From the NCBI GenBank assembly GCA_021152595.1, contig JAGKVC010000021.1, forward strand, positions 1-52,332: DNA of 52,332 nt, written 5' to 3'. Shown here piece by piece: positions 7,450-16,650 of this stretch. Within the stretch, counting starts at the first letter, position 1. Each line of letters begins with the position of its first letter. The notes under the pieces are model-generated. The model did not search any database, had not been told where the DNA came from, and saw only the letters and a program-made list of their open reading frames with translations. The translations under genes and the position numbers were made by a program. This DNA is from Clostridia bacterium. GTDB taxonomy: Bacteria > Bacillota > Clostridia > Oscillospirales > Ruminococcaceae.

Positions 7450-10400
7450 AATAAAGAAGAAAATAGCAAGCATTGCCTGTGCTTTCACAATGATGCTTTC
7501 ATCAGTAACGACTTGTTTTTCTGCCTTTGGTGCGGAAACTGAAACGGATACCGCTGCCGAAACAACGACTTTTGCCTCGGAAACCGTAACTGAAGCCAGC
7601 GAAACCACGCAGACAGAACAGACAGAAGTACTGACAGAACCGGAGGAAGTACTGCCAGAACCGGAGGAAGTACTGCCAGAACCGGAGGAAGTACTGACAG
7701 AACAGAGCATTTCGCTTTATCCAAACGGCGAAGAGGCAGAGCAGGTCATCACGCTGAACGGTATGATGCCGGAGGGCGCAGCCGCAGAAGCTGTTGACGT
7801 TTCCGAATTTCATGAGGGCGTTTCCGCCTATGACATCACGATCACCAGCGGAGAACAGGAATATCAGCCCGGTGAGGAGCATCCGATCCGTGTTGAGATC
7901 TGCGATCCTGTGATATCGGATTCCGCTTATATAGAGCTCTGGCATATTGCGGACGACGGCACCCGTGAACGCATCACGGATTTTTCCGTCACGGACAGCA
8001 CGATCAGCTTTGAAGCGACCGCCTTTTCGGTCTATGAGATCGTAACAGCGGACGATCCGACCGATCTTGACGGAAAAACCTTTGCACTCATCATGACAAA
8101 GCTCGATAAGCCAGCTGCGCTCATGGCAGATGATTACCCGGGTAATTCTAACAGACGTAAAGCAGTTGAGGCAACGATCCGGAATAACCCGTTTGTCAAC
8201 GGTACGAACATCTACCAGACACCGGATACCGACCTGACACTCTGGACATTTGAGAATATCGGCGGCAGCAAATACTATGTCATGACCAAAATTGACGGCA
8301 GCTATAAATATCTCAGAATCAGCGGCAGGAACAACCCAGCTACCCTGACACTTACTGATACGCCTGATGATGACTGTGAGCTTACTGTTGTGCAGGGCAC
8401 CGGCAATTATTCCGGAATGATCCAGATCAAGAACAGTGCCGGTATGGCTGTTAACTTAAAGAGCAAGCAAATAGCGAACGGTTTTCAAGGCTACACCGCC
8501 GGAAACGGAGCCAATGAATGGCTGAGCCTTGCGCAGTTATCCGTCATCAAGGACGACGACTTTGTTACAAATATTGCAAAGAAGATCAGCGTCAGCGAAA
8601 TTCAGGAAGGCCAGCAGGTCGTCGTATACACCCGTGTATGGGACAATGCAGACAAAGCATATAAGTACTACATCGTTGATTACGAAGGAAATCTGATCCC
8701 TGCTTATGAGATCGGCGAGAATCTTGAGTGGCACGGGCTGAAGATCGGCACGGTGTTCTGGGAGTTCACGGAATATAAGAATGCCGATGGATCACCGAAC
8801 TATTATTATGAGCTGCAAAATACCTATTCCGGAAATTATCTTGCTCCCCAGATCGTGGACGGGCAGATCATTTCTCCGGATCCGATCGGAATCAACCTGA
8901 ACGGAAGAAAGAACGATAAGTACTATTCGACGATTCTTGCATGGGACAAAACCTACTATCAGTATGCAGGACTGAAGGTCGATGGAGATCATATCGTATC
9001 TGCGCCGAAATCCAAAGCAGATGACTTCTATTTTGCTGTAATCAAGCCGCCGGTCAGTGAGCTGACGACCGTTGACACGATCAACAACAATGACTACGGC
9101 ATAACAATGAGGATGATAGACTACGGCAACGGTAAGCTGATCAATAACAAGACACGCAGTCAGGATCAGTATGATGTGATCACAGAGGATTCCTTTACCG
9201 CCGGTCCGAATCCCGTACCCGGCATACTGGAACCGTGGCTTGATCCGAATACCGGCTATCCGCGTGTGACTGAGAAGGGAAACAGCAGCAGTACAGCAGA
9301 AAATCCCATTAGTCTTTCAAGCCTGTTCTCCGGTGCCTATGAGGTAAACAACCTCTTCCTGAAAAACACCTACAATGAATCAGGTTATTTTGAATACGAC
9401 TGCACAAACAACTTTGCGTACCTTGATCCGGTAACACATACCTTCAGAGTTTACGATCAGGTCGCTACAGTGGAAGCAGGAAACGGAGAAACCCGACAGC
9501 ATGGACAGTTTCTTCCCTATAACGATATTGATCCGAGCAGAATTTCAGAGATTCAGAACCTAACCGATGCACTCGGCTTTTCTCTTCCATACGATGACCC
9601 GAGGCGCAGTAAACCACTGTACTCCATTCCCTACCAACAGAATTCTTTGAATGGAGAAAACGGAAATGTCGATTATTTCTTCGGTATGGAGCTGGAAGCA
9701 GGCTTCACACAGACGGTCAGCGGTCAGGATACCTGGGGACACGATATGATTTTTGAGTTCACAGGCGATGATGATTTCTGGCTGTACATTGATGATGTCC
9801 TTGTGATCGACCTGGGCGGTATCCACAATGCCCTGAGCGGCTCTGTCAACTTCAAGACAGGCGAAGTCCTGCTGCGCGGCAGAAACAATAACAATCATGT
9901 GACTATAAAAACTACGAACCTGAAAGCACTGTTTGAAGAATCTTACCGTGCAAAGTATCCCGACGCAACCAATGCGCAGGTTCAGGCTTATCTTGACCAG
10001 TATTTCGGATATGACAAAAACGGTGTGCAGGAGAATATCTTTAAGGATTACTCCAATCACAAAATGAAAATCTTTTACATGGAGCGAGGTGCAGGTGCAT
10101 CCAATCTGCACATGAAATTCAACCTTGCTGCTGTAAAGCCCGGTCAGGTGCGGCTGAGCAAAGAAGTCTCAACAGACAACTCGAACCTTGATCTGGACTA
10201 TGAACTTGTTGAATATCCGTTCCAGATCTTTTACAAACTGCCGTCCAGCGACGGATACACACCCCTGAAGCCGGAAAGCAGTGCGACTGATTATGTCGGA
10301 GTCTACTATGACAATTCGCAGGAACCGGTCAGCTATAAGCCAAGCTACACACCGCCCGGCGGCAGTACAGCATATCCGAATGTATTTTTCCTGAGTGCCG

Positions 10401-12802
10401 GCGAAAGCGTTTTCATTGATTTTCCGGAAAATATCGTTGATTACTATATCGTCGAATGCGGACTGGACGAGAACGTGTATGACGTTGTGAAGGTGAACGG
10501 CGATCCTGTCACGGGCAGAGCTGCCGGAAATGACCGGAAAGACTATAACTGCGGAGCAGCCCGTGTGATCGACCGCCCTGCGGTAACATACGATAACCAT
10601 GTAAATAACAATGCGATTCGTGATCTTTCATTTACCAAAAAGCTCTATGATGAAAACAATCAGGAACTCCATAATGATCTGACTACCTTTGATTTTCGGT
10701 TGTATCTCGGTGCAGAGTCTGCCGATCTGGCAAATCTTGCATATGCAAATATGCACCGGTATCGTGTGATCTCACCTTCCGGCAAGTATTGCAGCTGGTC
10801 TGCAGCTTCAGGATTTGTTGAAACAGGATATTCCAGCGATGAGGTGCTGACGCAGGCGCAGCTTGAAGACATCACATTCTTTACCTCGCCGAACGGCTCT
10901 ATCTCCATGATACCTGCGTGGTATAAGGTTAAGGTCATTGATCTGCCGATCGGCACAAAATTCAAGGTTGAGGAAAAGTTCTCTGAACTGCCGCTGGGAT
11001 ATGACCTGATCGGATTTGAAAGAGACGGCGGATCATATCTCGTAAATGCGAATGATCCGGAAAACACCGGTATTGTCAGAGCAAACTCAAATCCTGCCAT
11101 GTTCGTAAAAAATCAGCGGGGTTTTGGTATTTCCGCTGATAAGGTATGGGCAGACAGGTATTCGGCTGATTCACATGAGCCTGCATATTTTGCGCTTTAC
11201 AAGAAAAACGGCAGCGTTGAAACGCTTGTGAACGGCACGCTCAAACAACTGAAAGCACCCGATACCTCTGTGAAATGGTTCCTGCCCGCATCGTCCGGCA
11301 GCCTTTCAGATTACGTTGTCCGTGAGGTGAAGCCCGTCAGTAATCCGGTCGTTGATGCAGACGGAAATGTCACAAGCTACTCCGGAACAGTTATTCCGGT
11401 TTTAGAAGGCACTACAGATACTGTAACGATTGGCGTTTGGAAAAACGGCAGCGATCAGAAGACTGACAAGGATTATTCTGTCAGCTACAATGAGGGTACA
11501 GTTAAATCCTCTGTTGTCGGCGCAGCTTTACAGAATATCCGAACGGATACTGTCACAAACACGCCTGTTTCAAAGGGCGTCCGCATCCGACTGAGTGAAT
11601 GGAACGGAACGGCTGCTGACAGAGATTTCAAAACAGCTCTGCCGGACGGAACATTTACCCTGAAACTGAACGGCGATACGGTTGATTTCGGCGAATTCAC
11701 ATCAGATGAGAACGGACTTATCGCTGTTCTTTATGACTACGAAAAAGGCGAAAACAACATCTATACACTTACTCAGACCGGCGCACCTTTGACATGGGTA
11801 GGAACTGACACCCCGATCAGATTCTATATCGAAGAAGTTGAAGGACGGGATCGTGTAAAGATACGCAATCCCGAAAATGACGGCTGGGTGAATCATAAGG
11901 ATATCAGTTCGGACGACCTGATCGGCGATATCATCATCTATAACAAGAAACTGTCGCTCAACATGATCAAGTATGCAGCAGGCTCAAATGAGCCTCTCGC
12001 ACGGGCTGAATTTGATCTTTACAGAGGAACGAAGCAGCCTGACGGAAGCTATCTGCAAAACTATTATCCGATCAGCGGCTATGAAGCTCTTGTTTCAGGG
12101 GCAGACGGAGTGATCCCGAAAATTGATGAAACATTGCCGTCGGGCAGATACTTCCTGAGAGAAAAACGTTCGCCAAACGGATATGAACGGTTTGTTGACG
12201 CAATCGAATTTAACATTTCGGAGCTTGGAGAAGTGGAACTGGTAAATGCACCGATAGGTGTTTTCCTCAGCAGCGACACATCTCAGGACGGCAGAGTGAT
12301 CATCAGGATCAAAGCCGGCAACACCCGTAAGGATGCACAGACTGCCAATCTCATTGTTATGAAAAAGGTGGAAGGAGTTTTTGGCGACAAAACAAAGGAC
12401 TTTGCGTTCACCCTGACGGTTGAAAATGCAGCCGATGAATATTTCATGTGGACACTGAATGAGGTGACACAGGAAGGAATCCGCTCCGGCGATACATTCC
12501 ACCTTGCCCATGGCGACACAGCTGTTTTTATTCTGCCGCTGGAATGCGAAGTTACTATAACCGAAGCAGCGGAAGATTACACAGCCAGTATGCAGCTGAA
12601 TCACGCAGATGCGCTGAATACTGATTCAATTACTTTTACTTTCTCAGCAACAACTGAACTGCTTGTTACGAATACCAGAAGCGGCATTTTGCCAACCGGC
12701 ATATCTGGTACACTTTGCAAAGCACTTCTGCTATTCGTAATGCCCACGATGCCTATTGGTCTTATCCTTTATTCAAAGCGAAAAAGGGAGCGAACATCCT
12801 GA
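7442..12802 (+). CDS. Large tip adhesin: fibro-slime, Cna-B-type domains, LPTG anchor
   Basis: A 1786-residue secreted protein. In order: signal peptide (1 to about 31); acidic region with three EPEEVLP repeats (about 65-85); a region of about 110-620 with no clear family; a fibro-slime/PA14-like domain (about 620-905) with 'FTGDDDFWLYIDDVLVIDLG' and 'GGIHNALSG'; several pilin/Cna-B type domains (about 900-1500); a SpaA-like domain (about 1500-1600, 'GRYFLREKRSPNGYE'); a last pilin-type domain (about 1637-1745); then 'SGILPTGI', a hydrophobic segment and KRKRERTS. The layout is that of a pilus tip adhesin. The ATG at 7442 is preferred over an in-frame ATG at 7424, because AGGAGG (7427-7432) sits 9 bases before it. 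Confidence 0.85.
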   Translation: MGKIKKKIASIACAFTMMLSSVTTCFSAFGAETETDTAAETTTFASETVTEASETTQTEQTEVLTEPEEVLPEPEEVLPEPEEVLTEQSISLYPNGEEAEQVITLNGMMPEGAAAEAVDVSEFHEGVSAYDITITSGEQEYQPGEEHPIRVEICDPVISDSAYIELWHIADDGTRERITDFSVTDSTISFEATAFSVYEIVTADDPTDLDGKTFALIMTKLDKPAALMADDYPGNSNRRKAVEATIRNNPFVNGTNIYQTPDTDLTLWTFENIGGSKYYVMTKIDGSYKYLRISGRNNPATLTLTDTPDDDCELTVVQGTGNYSGMIQIKNSAGMAVNLKSKQIANGFQGYTAGNGANEWLSLAQLSVIKDDDFVTNIAKKISVSEIQEGQQVVVYTRVWDNADKAYKYYIVDYEGNLIPAYEIGENLEWHGLKIGTVFWEFTEYKNADGSPNYYYELQNTYSGNYLAPQIVDGQIISPDPIGINLNGRKNDKYYSTILAWDKTYYQYAGLKVDGDHIVSAPKSKADDFYFAVIKPPVSELTTVDTINNNDYGITMRMIDYGNGKLINNKTRSQDQYDVITEDSFTAGPNPVPGILEPWLDPNTGYPRVTEKGNSSSTAENPISLSSLFSGAYEVNNLFLKNTYNESGYFEYDCTNNFAYLDPVTHTFRVYDQVATVEAGNGETRQHGQFLPYNDIDPSRISEIQNLTDALGFSLPYDDPRRSKPLYSIPYQQNSLNGENGNVDYFFGMELEAGFTQTVSGQDTWGHDMIFEFTGDDDFWLYIDDVLVIDLGGIHNALSGSVNFKTGEVLLRGRNNNNHVTIKTTNLKALFEESYRAKYPDATNAQVQAYLDQYFGYDKNGVQENIFKDYSNHKMKIFYMERGAGASNLHMKFNLAAVKPGQVRLSKEVSTDNSNLDLDYELVEYPFQIFYKLPSSDGYTPLKPESSATDYVGVYYDNSQEPVSYKPSYTPPGGSTAYPNVFFLSAGESVFIDFPENIVDYYIVECGLDENVYDVVKVNGDPVTGRAAGNDRKDYNCGAARVIDRPAVTYDNHVNNNAIRDLSFTKKLYDENNQELHNDLTTFDFRLYLGAESADLANLAYANMHRYRVISPSGKYCSWSAASGFVETGYSSDEVLTQAQLEDITFFTSPNGSISMIPAWYKVKVIDLPIGTKFKVEEKFSELPLGYDLIGFERDGGSYLVNANDPENTGIVRANSNPAMFVKNQRGFGISADKVWADRYSADSHEPAYFALYKKNGSVETLVNGTLKQLKAPDTSVKWFLPASSGSLSDYVVREVKPVSNPVVDADGNVTSYSGTVIPVLEGTTDTVTIGVWKNGSDQKTDKDYSVSYNEGTVKSSVVGAALQNIRTDTVTNTPVSKGVRIRLSEWNGTAADRDFKTALPDGTFTLKLNGDTVDFGEFTSDENGLIAVLYDYEKGENNIYTLTQTGAPLTWVGTDTPIRFYIEEVEGRDRVKIRNPENDGWVNHKDISSDDLIGDIIIYNKKLSLNMIKYAAGSNEPLARAEFDLYRGTKQPDGSYLQNYYPISGYEALVSGADGVIPKIDETLPSGRYFLREKRSPNGYERFVDAIEFNISELGEVELVNAPIGVFLSSDTSQDGRVIIRIKAGNTRKDAQTANLIVMKKVEGVFGDKTKDFAFTLTVENAADEYFMWTLNEVTQEGIRSGDTFHLAHGDTAVFILPLECEVTITEAAEDYTASMQLNHADALNTDSITFTFSATTELLVTNTRSGILPTGISGTLCKALLLFVMPTMPIGLILYSKRKRERTS
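7634..7696 (+). repeat. Three 21-bp in-frame tandem repeats in the adhesin gene
   Basis: Three near-identical 21-base units (7634-7654, 7655-7675, 7676-7696) encode EPEEVLP-type heptads near the adhesin N-terminus. Copy number could change by slippage without breaking the frame. Confidence 0.85.
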
Positions 12803-12826
12803 CATTCTAATAGAATAAGTTTTGTA

Positions 12827-12865
12827 TGCAGCACTCTCGGTTATCGAGGGTGCTGCAATTTTTGT
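12827..12865 (+). terminator. Terminator of the pilus operon
   Basis: GCAGCACTCTCG pairs with CGAGGGTGCTGC (one G-T wobble) around a short loop and is followed by AATTTTTG. It lies 25 bases after the adhesin stop. Confidence 0.8.
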
Positions 12866-12898
12866 AGATGGGTTCAGCTTGCAAATAATCGGACGCAT

Positions 12899-13356
12899 TT
12901 AGAATAATTTTCCCTTCGCCTGCGGACGGCGCAGCAATATCACAAGAATCCTCGGTGCAATCTGCCTATCATTCCGCTTACGCTTCTGCTGTTGTCCTCG
13001 GCTCTGCTCATGTCGGAGATACTCCTCTATTATTATCGCCGCTTCGGACAACTCACGGGACTTCTTATCCGCCTGATTATACTCGGTGTTCATTGCCGAC
13101 AATTTCTCACGGAGCGCCGTAATGTTCTTTTTTAGCTTTTCCACGGTGGGAATATGCCCTGACGGGTAAAGTTCAAAATTCGGCTACTTCCGAAAAGCTG
13201 TCGTACGGCTCTGAATTGTTCTGCTGCTCGGACAGGTTCTGCCTCGCACATAAAAGACTCGACAAGCGAATGACCTCTGGTCTTATTCCCGTCCACGATG
13301 TATTCAAGGCTTCCGCACACTGAGTCGCTGATCGAATGCAGCTTAGTAACTGCCAA
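12899..13356 (-). pseudogene. Relaxase remnant (internal deletion)
   Basis: Two pieces of one relaxase survive. From 13356 downwards, about 65 codons resemble the N-terminus of a mobilisation nuclease: 'MAVTKLHSISDSVCGSLEYI' and then 'NKTRGH..LVESFMC..RAAEQFRAVR'. The frame then becomes unrelated and stops near 13132. A second frame (13144-12899) holds a Lys/Glu-rich coiled coil like a relaxase C-terminus ('EKLKKNITALREKL'). The His-rich catalytic core that should lie between is absent, so it cannot work. It follows the mobC remnant, as in mobilisable elements, and marks an old mobile element beside the pilus operon. Confidence 0.65.
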
Positions 13357-13520
13357 ATCGCATTCACACTCTCTTTCATAGTAGTTATATCATCATCGTA
13401 AACTCGTCCTGTTTTATTGGCTTGTCGGGCTATCTGATTCACGTTGGTGGATAAGGCTCTGACCGCACCGATCATGCCGTATGTTGACTGCTGAAATCGC
13501 CCGAAAACATCGCAATTTCG
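13340..13520 (-). pseudogene. MobC relaxosome protein remnant
   Basis: On the minus strand, about 55 codons carry the MobC C-terminal signature: 'VNQIARQANKTGRVYDDD' followed by 'MKESVNAIWQLL'. The sequence on either side in the same frame is not MobC-like and there is no proper N-terminus, so the gene is decayed. In mobilisable plasmids and transposons MobC precedes and overlaps the relaxase gene, which is the arrangement here (relaxase ATG at 13356). Confidence 0.7.
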
Positions 13521-13624
13521 CGGCGAGGGTTGAATAATCCGGCTTAATATGCTATAAGCCGGCAGTGCCGGTCTCCAATTTTGCCCCCATGTGTTCGTCC
13601 TCAATCTTTTTCGCCATTCGCCCA

Positions 13625-13653
13625 TTGCACTTTTTGCAATAATATGCTATAAT
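13625..13653 (+). promoter_or_regulatory. Promoter of trmB
   Basis: TTGCAC (13625-13630), a 17-base spacer and TATAAT (13648-13653), 40 bases before the trmB start. Confidence 0.75.
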
Positions 13654-13693
13654 AAAAGGTACTACAGATTTACGGATAAGGAAACGATCAGCT

Positions 13694-14530
13694 ATGAGAA
13701 TCCGATTCAAAAAATGGGCAAGACCGGAGCTTGCCGCTTCACCGTTCTGCATGGACAATGCATTCGCGCTCGCCGGAAAGTGGCGCAGTCAGTTCGCAAA
13801 GCCCGAGCAGCCCTTTTACATCGAGCTGGGCTGCGGCAAGGGCGGCTGGGTTTCACAGGCGGCATTGCTGCACCCTGAGAATAACTATCTCGCGCTGGAT
13901 ATCAAATCCGAAATGCTCGGCGTCGCAAAGCGCAAAACGGAGCAGGCATTCGCGGAAGCAGGCAGAGAGCCTGAGAATATCCTGCTCTCTATCCTGAATA
14001 TCGAGCGCATCTCCGAGGTCGTCACGCCCGAGGACGGCGTGGACCGCATCTACATCAACTTCTGCAATCCGTGGCCGAAAGAGGGACACAAAAAACGCCG
14101 CCTGACACATCCGCGTCAGCTCCGGCAGTATGCGGCAATCCTGCGCGGTGAGCTGCACTTCAAAACCGATGACTATGATCTCTTTACCGAGTCGATCGAA
14201 TATTTCGAGGAATCCGGCTGGGAAATCCTGACAAAGAACTTCGATCTGCATGCGGATGAGCCTGCTGACAATATCCGCACTGAGCATGAAAATATGTTCA
14301 CGGAAATGGGCAAGAAAATCCATTTTCTGATCGCAAAGCCGCCGGCGGATGCCTTCGGGAAGCCTGTCCCGAATCTGCATGCACCGGATACAGTCAAATT
14401 GTTTCACGCACTGGAAAAGCAGCGCATGCTCGGCATCCTGACAGAGGAGGAATTCGAGCAGCGCAAACGAATCATCCTCGGAGAAACGGAGGAATTGCCG
14501 CATGACGAGGGAATGGAAGTGGAAGAGTAA
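13694..14530 (+). CDS. trmB: tRNA (guanine-N7-)-methyltransferase with SHOCT-like tail
   Basis: A 278-residue SAM-dependent enzyme that makes m7G46 in tRNA. The SAM-binding motif is 'YIELGCGKGGW' (about 38-48), and the family motif 'INFCNPWPKEGHKKRRL' with 'HFKTDD' follows. TrmB is usually about 210-220 residues. After 'HFLIAKPP' this protein continues for about 60 residues. Within that tail 'LFHALEKQRMLGILTEEEFE' (about 237-256), followed by QRKRIILG, has the pattern of a SHOCT domain, a short C-terminal module often seen on bacterial surface or oligomeric proteins. It opens a unit running towards pyrC. Confidence 0.9.
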   Translation: MRIRFKKWARPELAASPFCMDNAFALAGKWRSQFAKPEQPFYIELGCGKGGWVSQAALLHPENNYLALDIKSEMLGVAKRKTEQAFAEAGREPENILLSILNIERISEVVTPEDGVDRIYINFCNPWPKEGHKKRRLTHPRQLRQYAAILRGELHFKTDDYDLFTESIEYFEESGWEILTKNFDLHADEPADNIRTEHENMFTEMGKKIHFLIAKPPADAFGKPVPNLHAPDTVKLFHALEKQRMLGILTEEEFEQRKRIILGETEELPHDEGMEVEE

Positions 14531-14765
14531 ATCCGGCAAAGCGTATTTCCATGCCGGATGCGGAACACAGGATGCCGTCGGCGCTGAAAAGCCGAGCGAT
14601 GCGATCCCGCTTCAGGAGGGCGCAAGAGTGCTGGCATCCAGAGGCATTGACCATATCTGGCTCTTTGCGCTGGTCGCCGGAACGCTGCGCCTGCTGACAC
14701 ACCGCAAGCGCAATAAGCGGAAACGGATCGCGCGCAAAATCGCCGGAATCCGCAGAATGTTTTAA
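14502..14765 (+). CDS. Small basic membrane-type hypothetical protein
   Basis: An 87-residue frame that overlaps the trmB 3' end by 29 bases. It has a mixed N-terminus, one hydrophobic segment (about 51-64, 'IWLFALVAGTLRLL') and a very basic C-terminal tail (HRKRNKRKR). I recognise no family. The overlap and absence of a gap suggest translational coupling to trmB. The codon use resembles its neighbours, but a chance frame cannot be excluded. Confidence 0.5.
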   Translation: MTREWKWKSKSGKAYFHAGCGTQDAVGAEKPSDAIPLQEGARVLASRGIDHIWLFALVAGTLRLLTHRKRNKRKRIARKIAGIRRMF

Positions 14766-14783
14766 GACACGGGGGATCAGGCT

Positions 14784-15506
14784 GTGACGGAAGATTCGCT
14801 TCGGCTCATACCGGATCTGGACGGCATCGTTTGCGAAGTGCTGCGTGAGCATCTGGATGTGACGCAGTGTCCGAAGGGACATTGCTGGGTAACGCCGTGG
14901 GAAAATCATTGCAGAAAAGTGATTGAGCTGTATCCGCTGAAAGGTACGTCCTATCCGGTTTTCTGGGGATTGAATTTTGATTTTCTCCCGTGGGAAAGCT
15001 GCATGCTCGGCGTCAATCCAAAGCCGTTCAATGTGACCGGAAAGCTCGTATATCACAGAACAGAAAAAGCCGTAAAGAGAGATCTCCGCGGCGATGTGTT
15101 CCCCTATATCCATTATCATTTTATGGCGCCGTCGCTTCATACCTATGAGGAGCATCGGGCATTCCGGAGCAAGTACTTCGTCAATGCATACGGCGCGGAT
15201 ACACCGGAAAACCGGAAACAGATTGAAGACGCAGTCAGAAACAACATGCCATATATGCTCGACTGGTTCGGTCGCATGCGCACAGAAGAAGATATGATCC
15301 TTGCGCTGACGGAAGAAATCCGTGAAGCACAGGAAAAGCATGCGCTGCCGTTCGGCGCATATTGGGTGCGCGGCTTTCTGAAAGCAAAACAGCATGATAT
15401 GGCGGGCGCTGTCTCGGATCTTGCATGGGTTTATCAGCAGTTTGATCCACCGTCGCCCATACCGGAAAAGACCATGCGCAAGCTCATCGAAATCGACCGG
15501 ATGTAA
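14784..15506 (+). CDS. Hypothetical protein, 240 residues
   Basis: A cytoplasmic-looking protein starting with GTG at 14784 (GGGGGATCAGG upstream). It is rich in aromatic residues: 'WENHCRKVIELYPLKG', 'YPVFWGLNFDFLPW' and 'YIHYHFMAP' are memorable stretches. There is no signal peptide or membrane segment. The first half faintly resembles proteins of the DUF4304 type, but I cannot assign it. It ends one base before the in-frame ATG at 15507 and 24 bases before the likely GTG start of the flavoprotein gene, so both are likely co-transcribed. Confidence 0.7.
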   Translation: MTEDSLRLIPDLDGIVCEVLREHLDVTQCPKGHCWVTPWENHCRKVIELYPLKGTSYPVFWGLNFDFLPWESCMLGVNPKPFNVTGKLVYHRTEKAVKRDLRGDVFPYIHYHFMAPSLHTYEEHRAFRSKYFVNAYGADTPENRKQIEDAVRNNMPYMLDWFGRMRTEEDMILALTEEIREAQEKHALPFGAYWVRGFLKAKQHDMAGAVSDLAWVYQQFDPPSPIPEKTMRKLIEIDRM

Positions 15507-15530
15507 ATGCATATCAGGAGGGATCTGCCC

Positions 15531-16070
15531 GTGAATGCACTCGTGATCAATTGCAGCCCTGTACGAAACGGCGCGACCGCAGAGATCGTCCGGATCGCGG
15601 CGGAACAGCTTTCCGTGCAGTATCAGACGAAAACGATCTGCATCGACGACTACCGGTTCAGCTTCTGCAAAGGCTGCCGCCGCTGTCATGAAACCGCAGA
15701 ATGCGTGCAGCAGGATGATATCCCCATGATCCTGCGCGAAATGGATGCAGCAGATGTGATCCTCTGCGCCGCGCCGTCCTACTGGGCGGATATTCCCGGA
15801 CATTTCAAGGCGTTCATTGACCGCTGCACGCCGTGGTGCAATACGCATACGCCGCATGCAAAAATCAAAAGCGGCAAACGCGGCTATGTGATCGCGCTGC
15901 GCACAGGTCCCGGGATGCACGAATGCGAGCAGATCATCCGAACGATCGAACATTTCTACGGGCATCTCGAAATCGCATGCTGCGGCGGACTGGGACTCAC
16001 CGGCATCGAATACAAGCCGCAGGTCACACCGCGAAAAGATGATATTATCGCATTTTGCGAGAAAATATGA
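15531..16070 (+). CDS. NAD(P)H-dependent FMN reductase-like flavoprotein
   Basis: A 179-residue flavodoxin-fold protein. 'ALVINCSPVRNGAT' is the FMN phosphate-binding loop, and 'CKGCRRCHETAECVQQDD' is the cysteine-containing segment found in iron-sulfur flavoprotein-like NADPH-dependent FMN reductases; 'AAPSYWADIPGHFKAFIDR' is the flavin ring contact region. The substrate is unknown. The GTG at 15531 is chosen because AGGAGGG (15516-15522) sits about 8 bases before it; an upstream ATG (15507) lacks a ribosome-binding site. It ends 34 bases before the DUF2262 gene. Confidence 0.8.
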   Translation: MNALVINCSPVRNGATAEIVRIAAEQLSVQYQTKTICIDDYRFSFCKGCRRCHETAECVQQDDIPMILREMDAADVILCAAPSYWADIPGHFKAFIDRCTPWCNTHTPHAKIKSGKRGYVIALRTGPGMHECEQIIRTIEHFYGHLEIACCGGLGLTGIEYKPQVTPRKDDIIAFCEKI

Positions 16071-16104
16071 AACCGTACCGAAAGAATGGACGAAGGAGAA
16101 AAAT

Positions 16105-16602
16105 ATGCTGACAATTACAGATTTCCAGCGCGGCGACAACCGCTATGAAGATTTCGTGACGGAGCGCACGCTCTGGGGAGAACGGCTTGCACATAAAATC
16201 TCTGTTTCCTTTGCGGAAAAGCTCGGCAAGACCGAAGAAACACTTGCCACGGCACTGCCTGCGCTGAACGCGAAGCTCGCTTTCATCGAGGAGAACGAAG
16301 CAGCAGTGAAGCAATCTGCCGCATATCTCCATGAGCTTGCGGAGGACTGGCTCTATGAGCTGGTTGAAAACGAGGACGATACCGAGGTCGAGCTCGAGGA
16401 CGGCAAAATGGTTTCGGTCGATGTGTCGCCTGAATGCTTCATGGCGAGCCTTTATCCGATGGCGCTGGACTTTGAGTTCAAAGAGAGCACGGAAGTCTGC
16501 GGGGCATCTATCGAGCTGTGCTGTGATCCGGATTATTTCGCCGGACACCGCATCCATATTGAAATCAACGGCGCAAATGAGATCGAATGCAACGGCATCT
16601 GA
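16105..16602 (+). CDS. DUF2262-like protein
   Basis: A 165-residue acidic cytoplasmic protein. The pattern 'LWLY/DWLYELVENEDDTEV' followed by 'VSVDVSPECFMASLYPMALD' and a terminal 'HRIHIEINGANEIE' resembles DUF2262, often found in small immunity or accessory proteins of Firmicutes; the function is unknown. The ATG at 16105 follows GAAGGAGAAAA. It sits between the flavoprotein gene and pyrC. Confidence 0.6.
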   Translation: MLTITDFQRGDNRYEDFVTERTLWGERLAHKISVSFAEKLGKTEETLATALPALNAKLAFIEENEAAVKQSAAYLHELAEDWLYELVENEDDTEVELEDGKMVSVDVSPECFMASLYPMALDFEFKESTEVCGASIELCCDPDYFAGHRIHIEINGANEIECNGI

Positions 16603-16650
16603 TCGTATCATATATATCTTTTTTATCTTCAAAGAAGGAGGCTGGATCCT

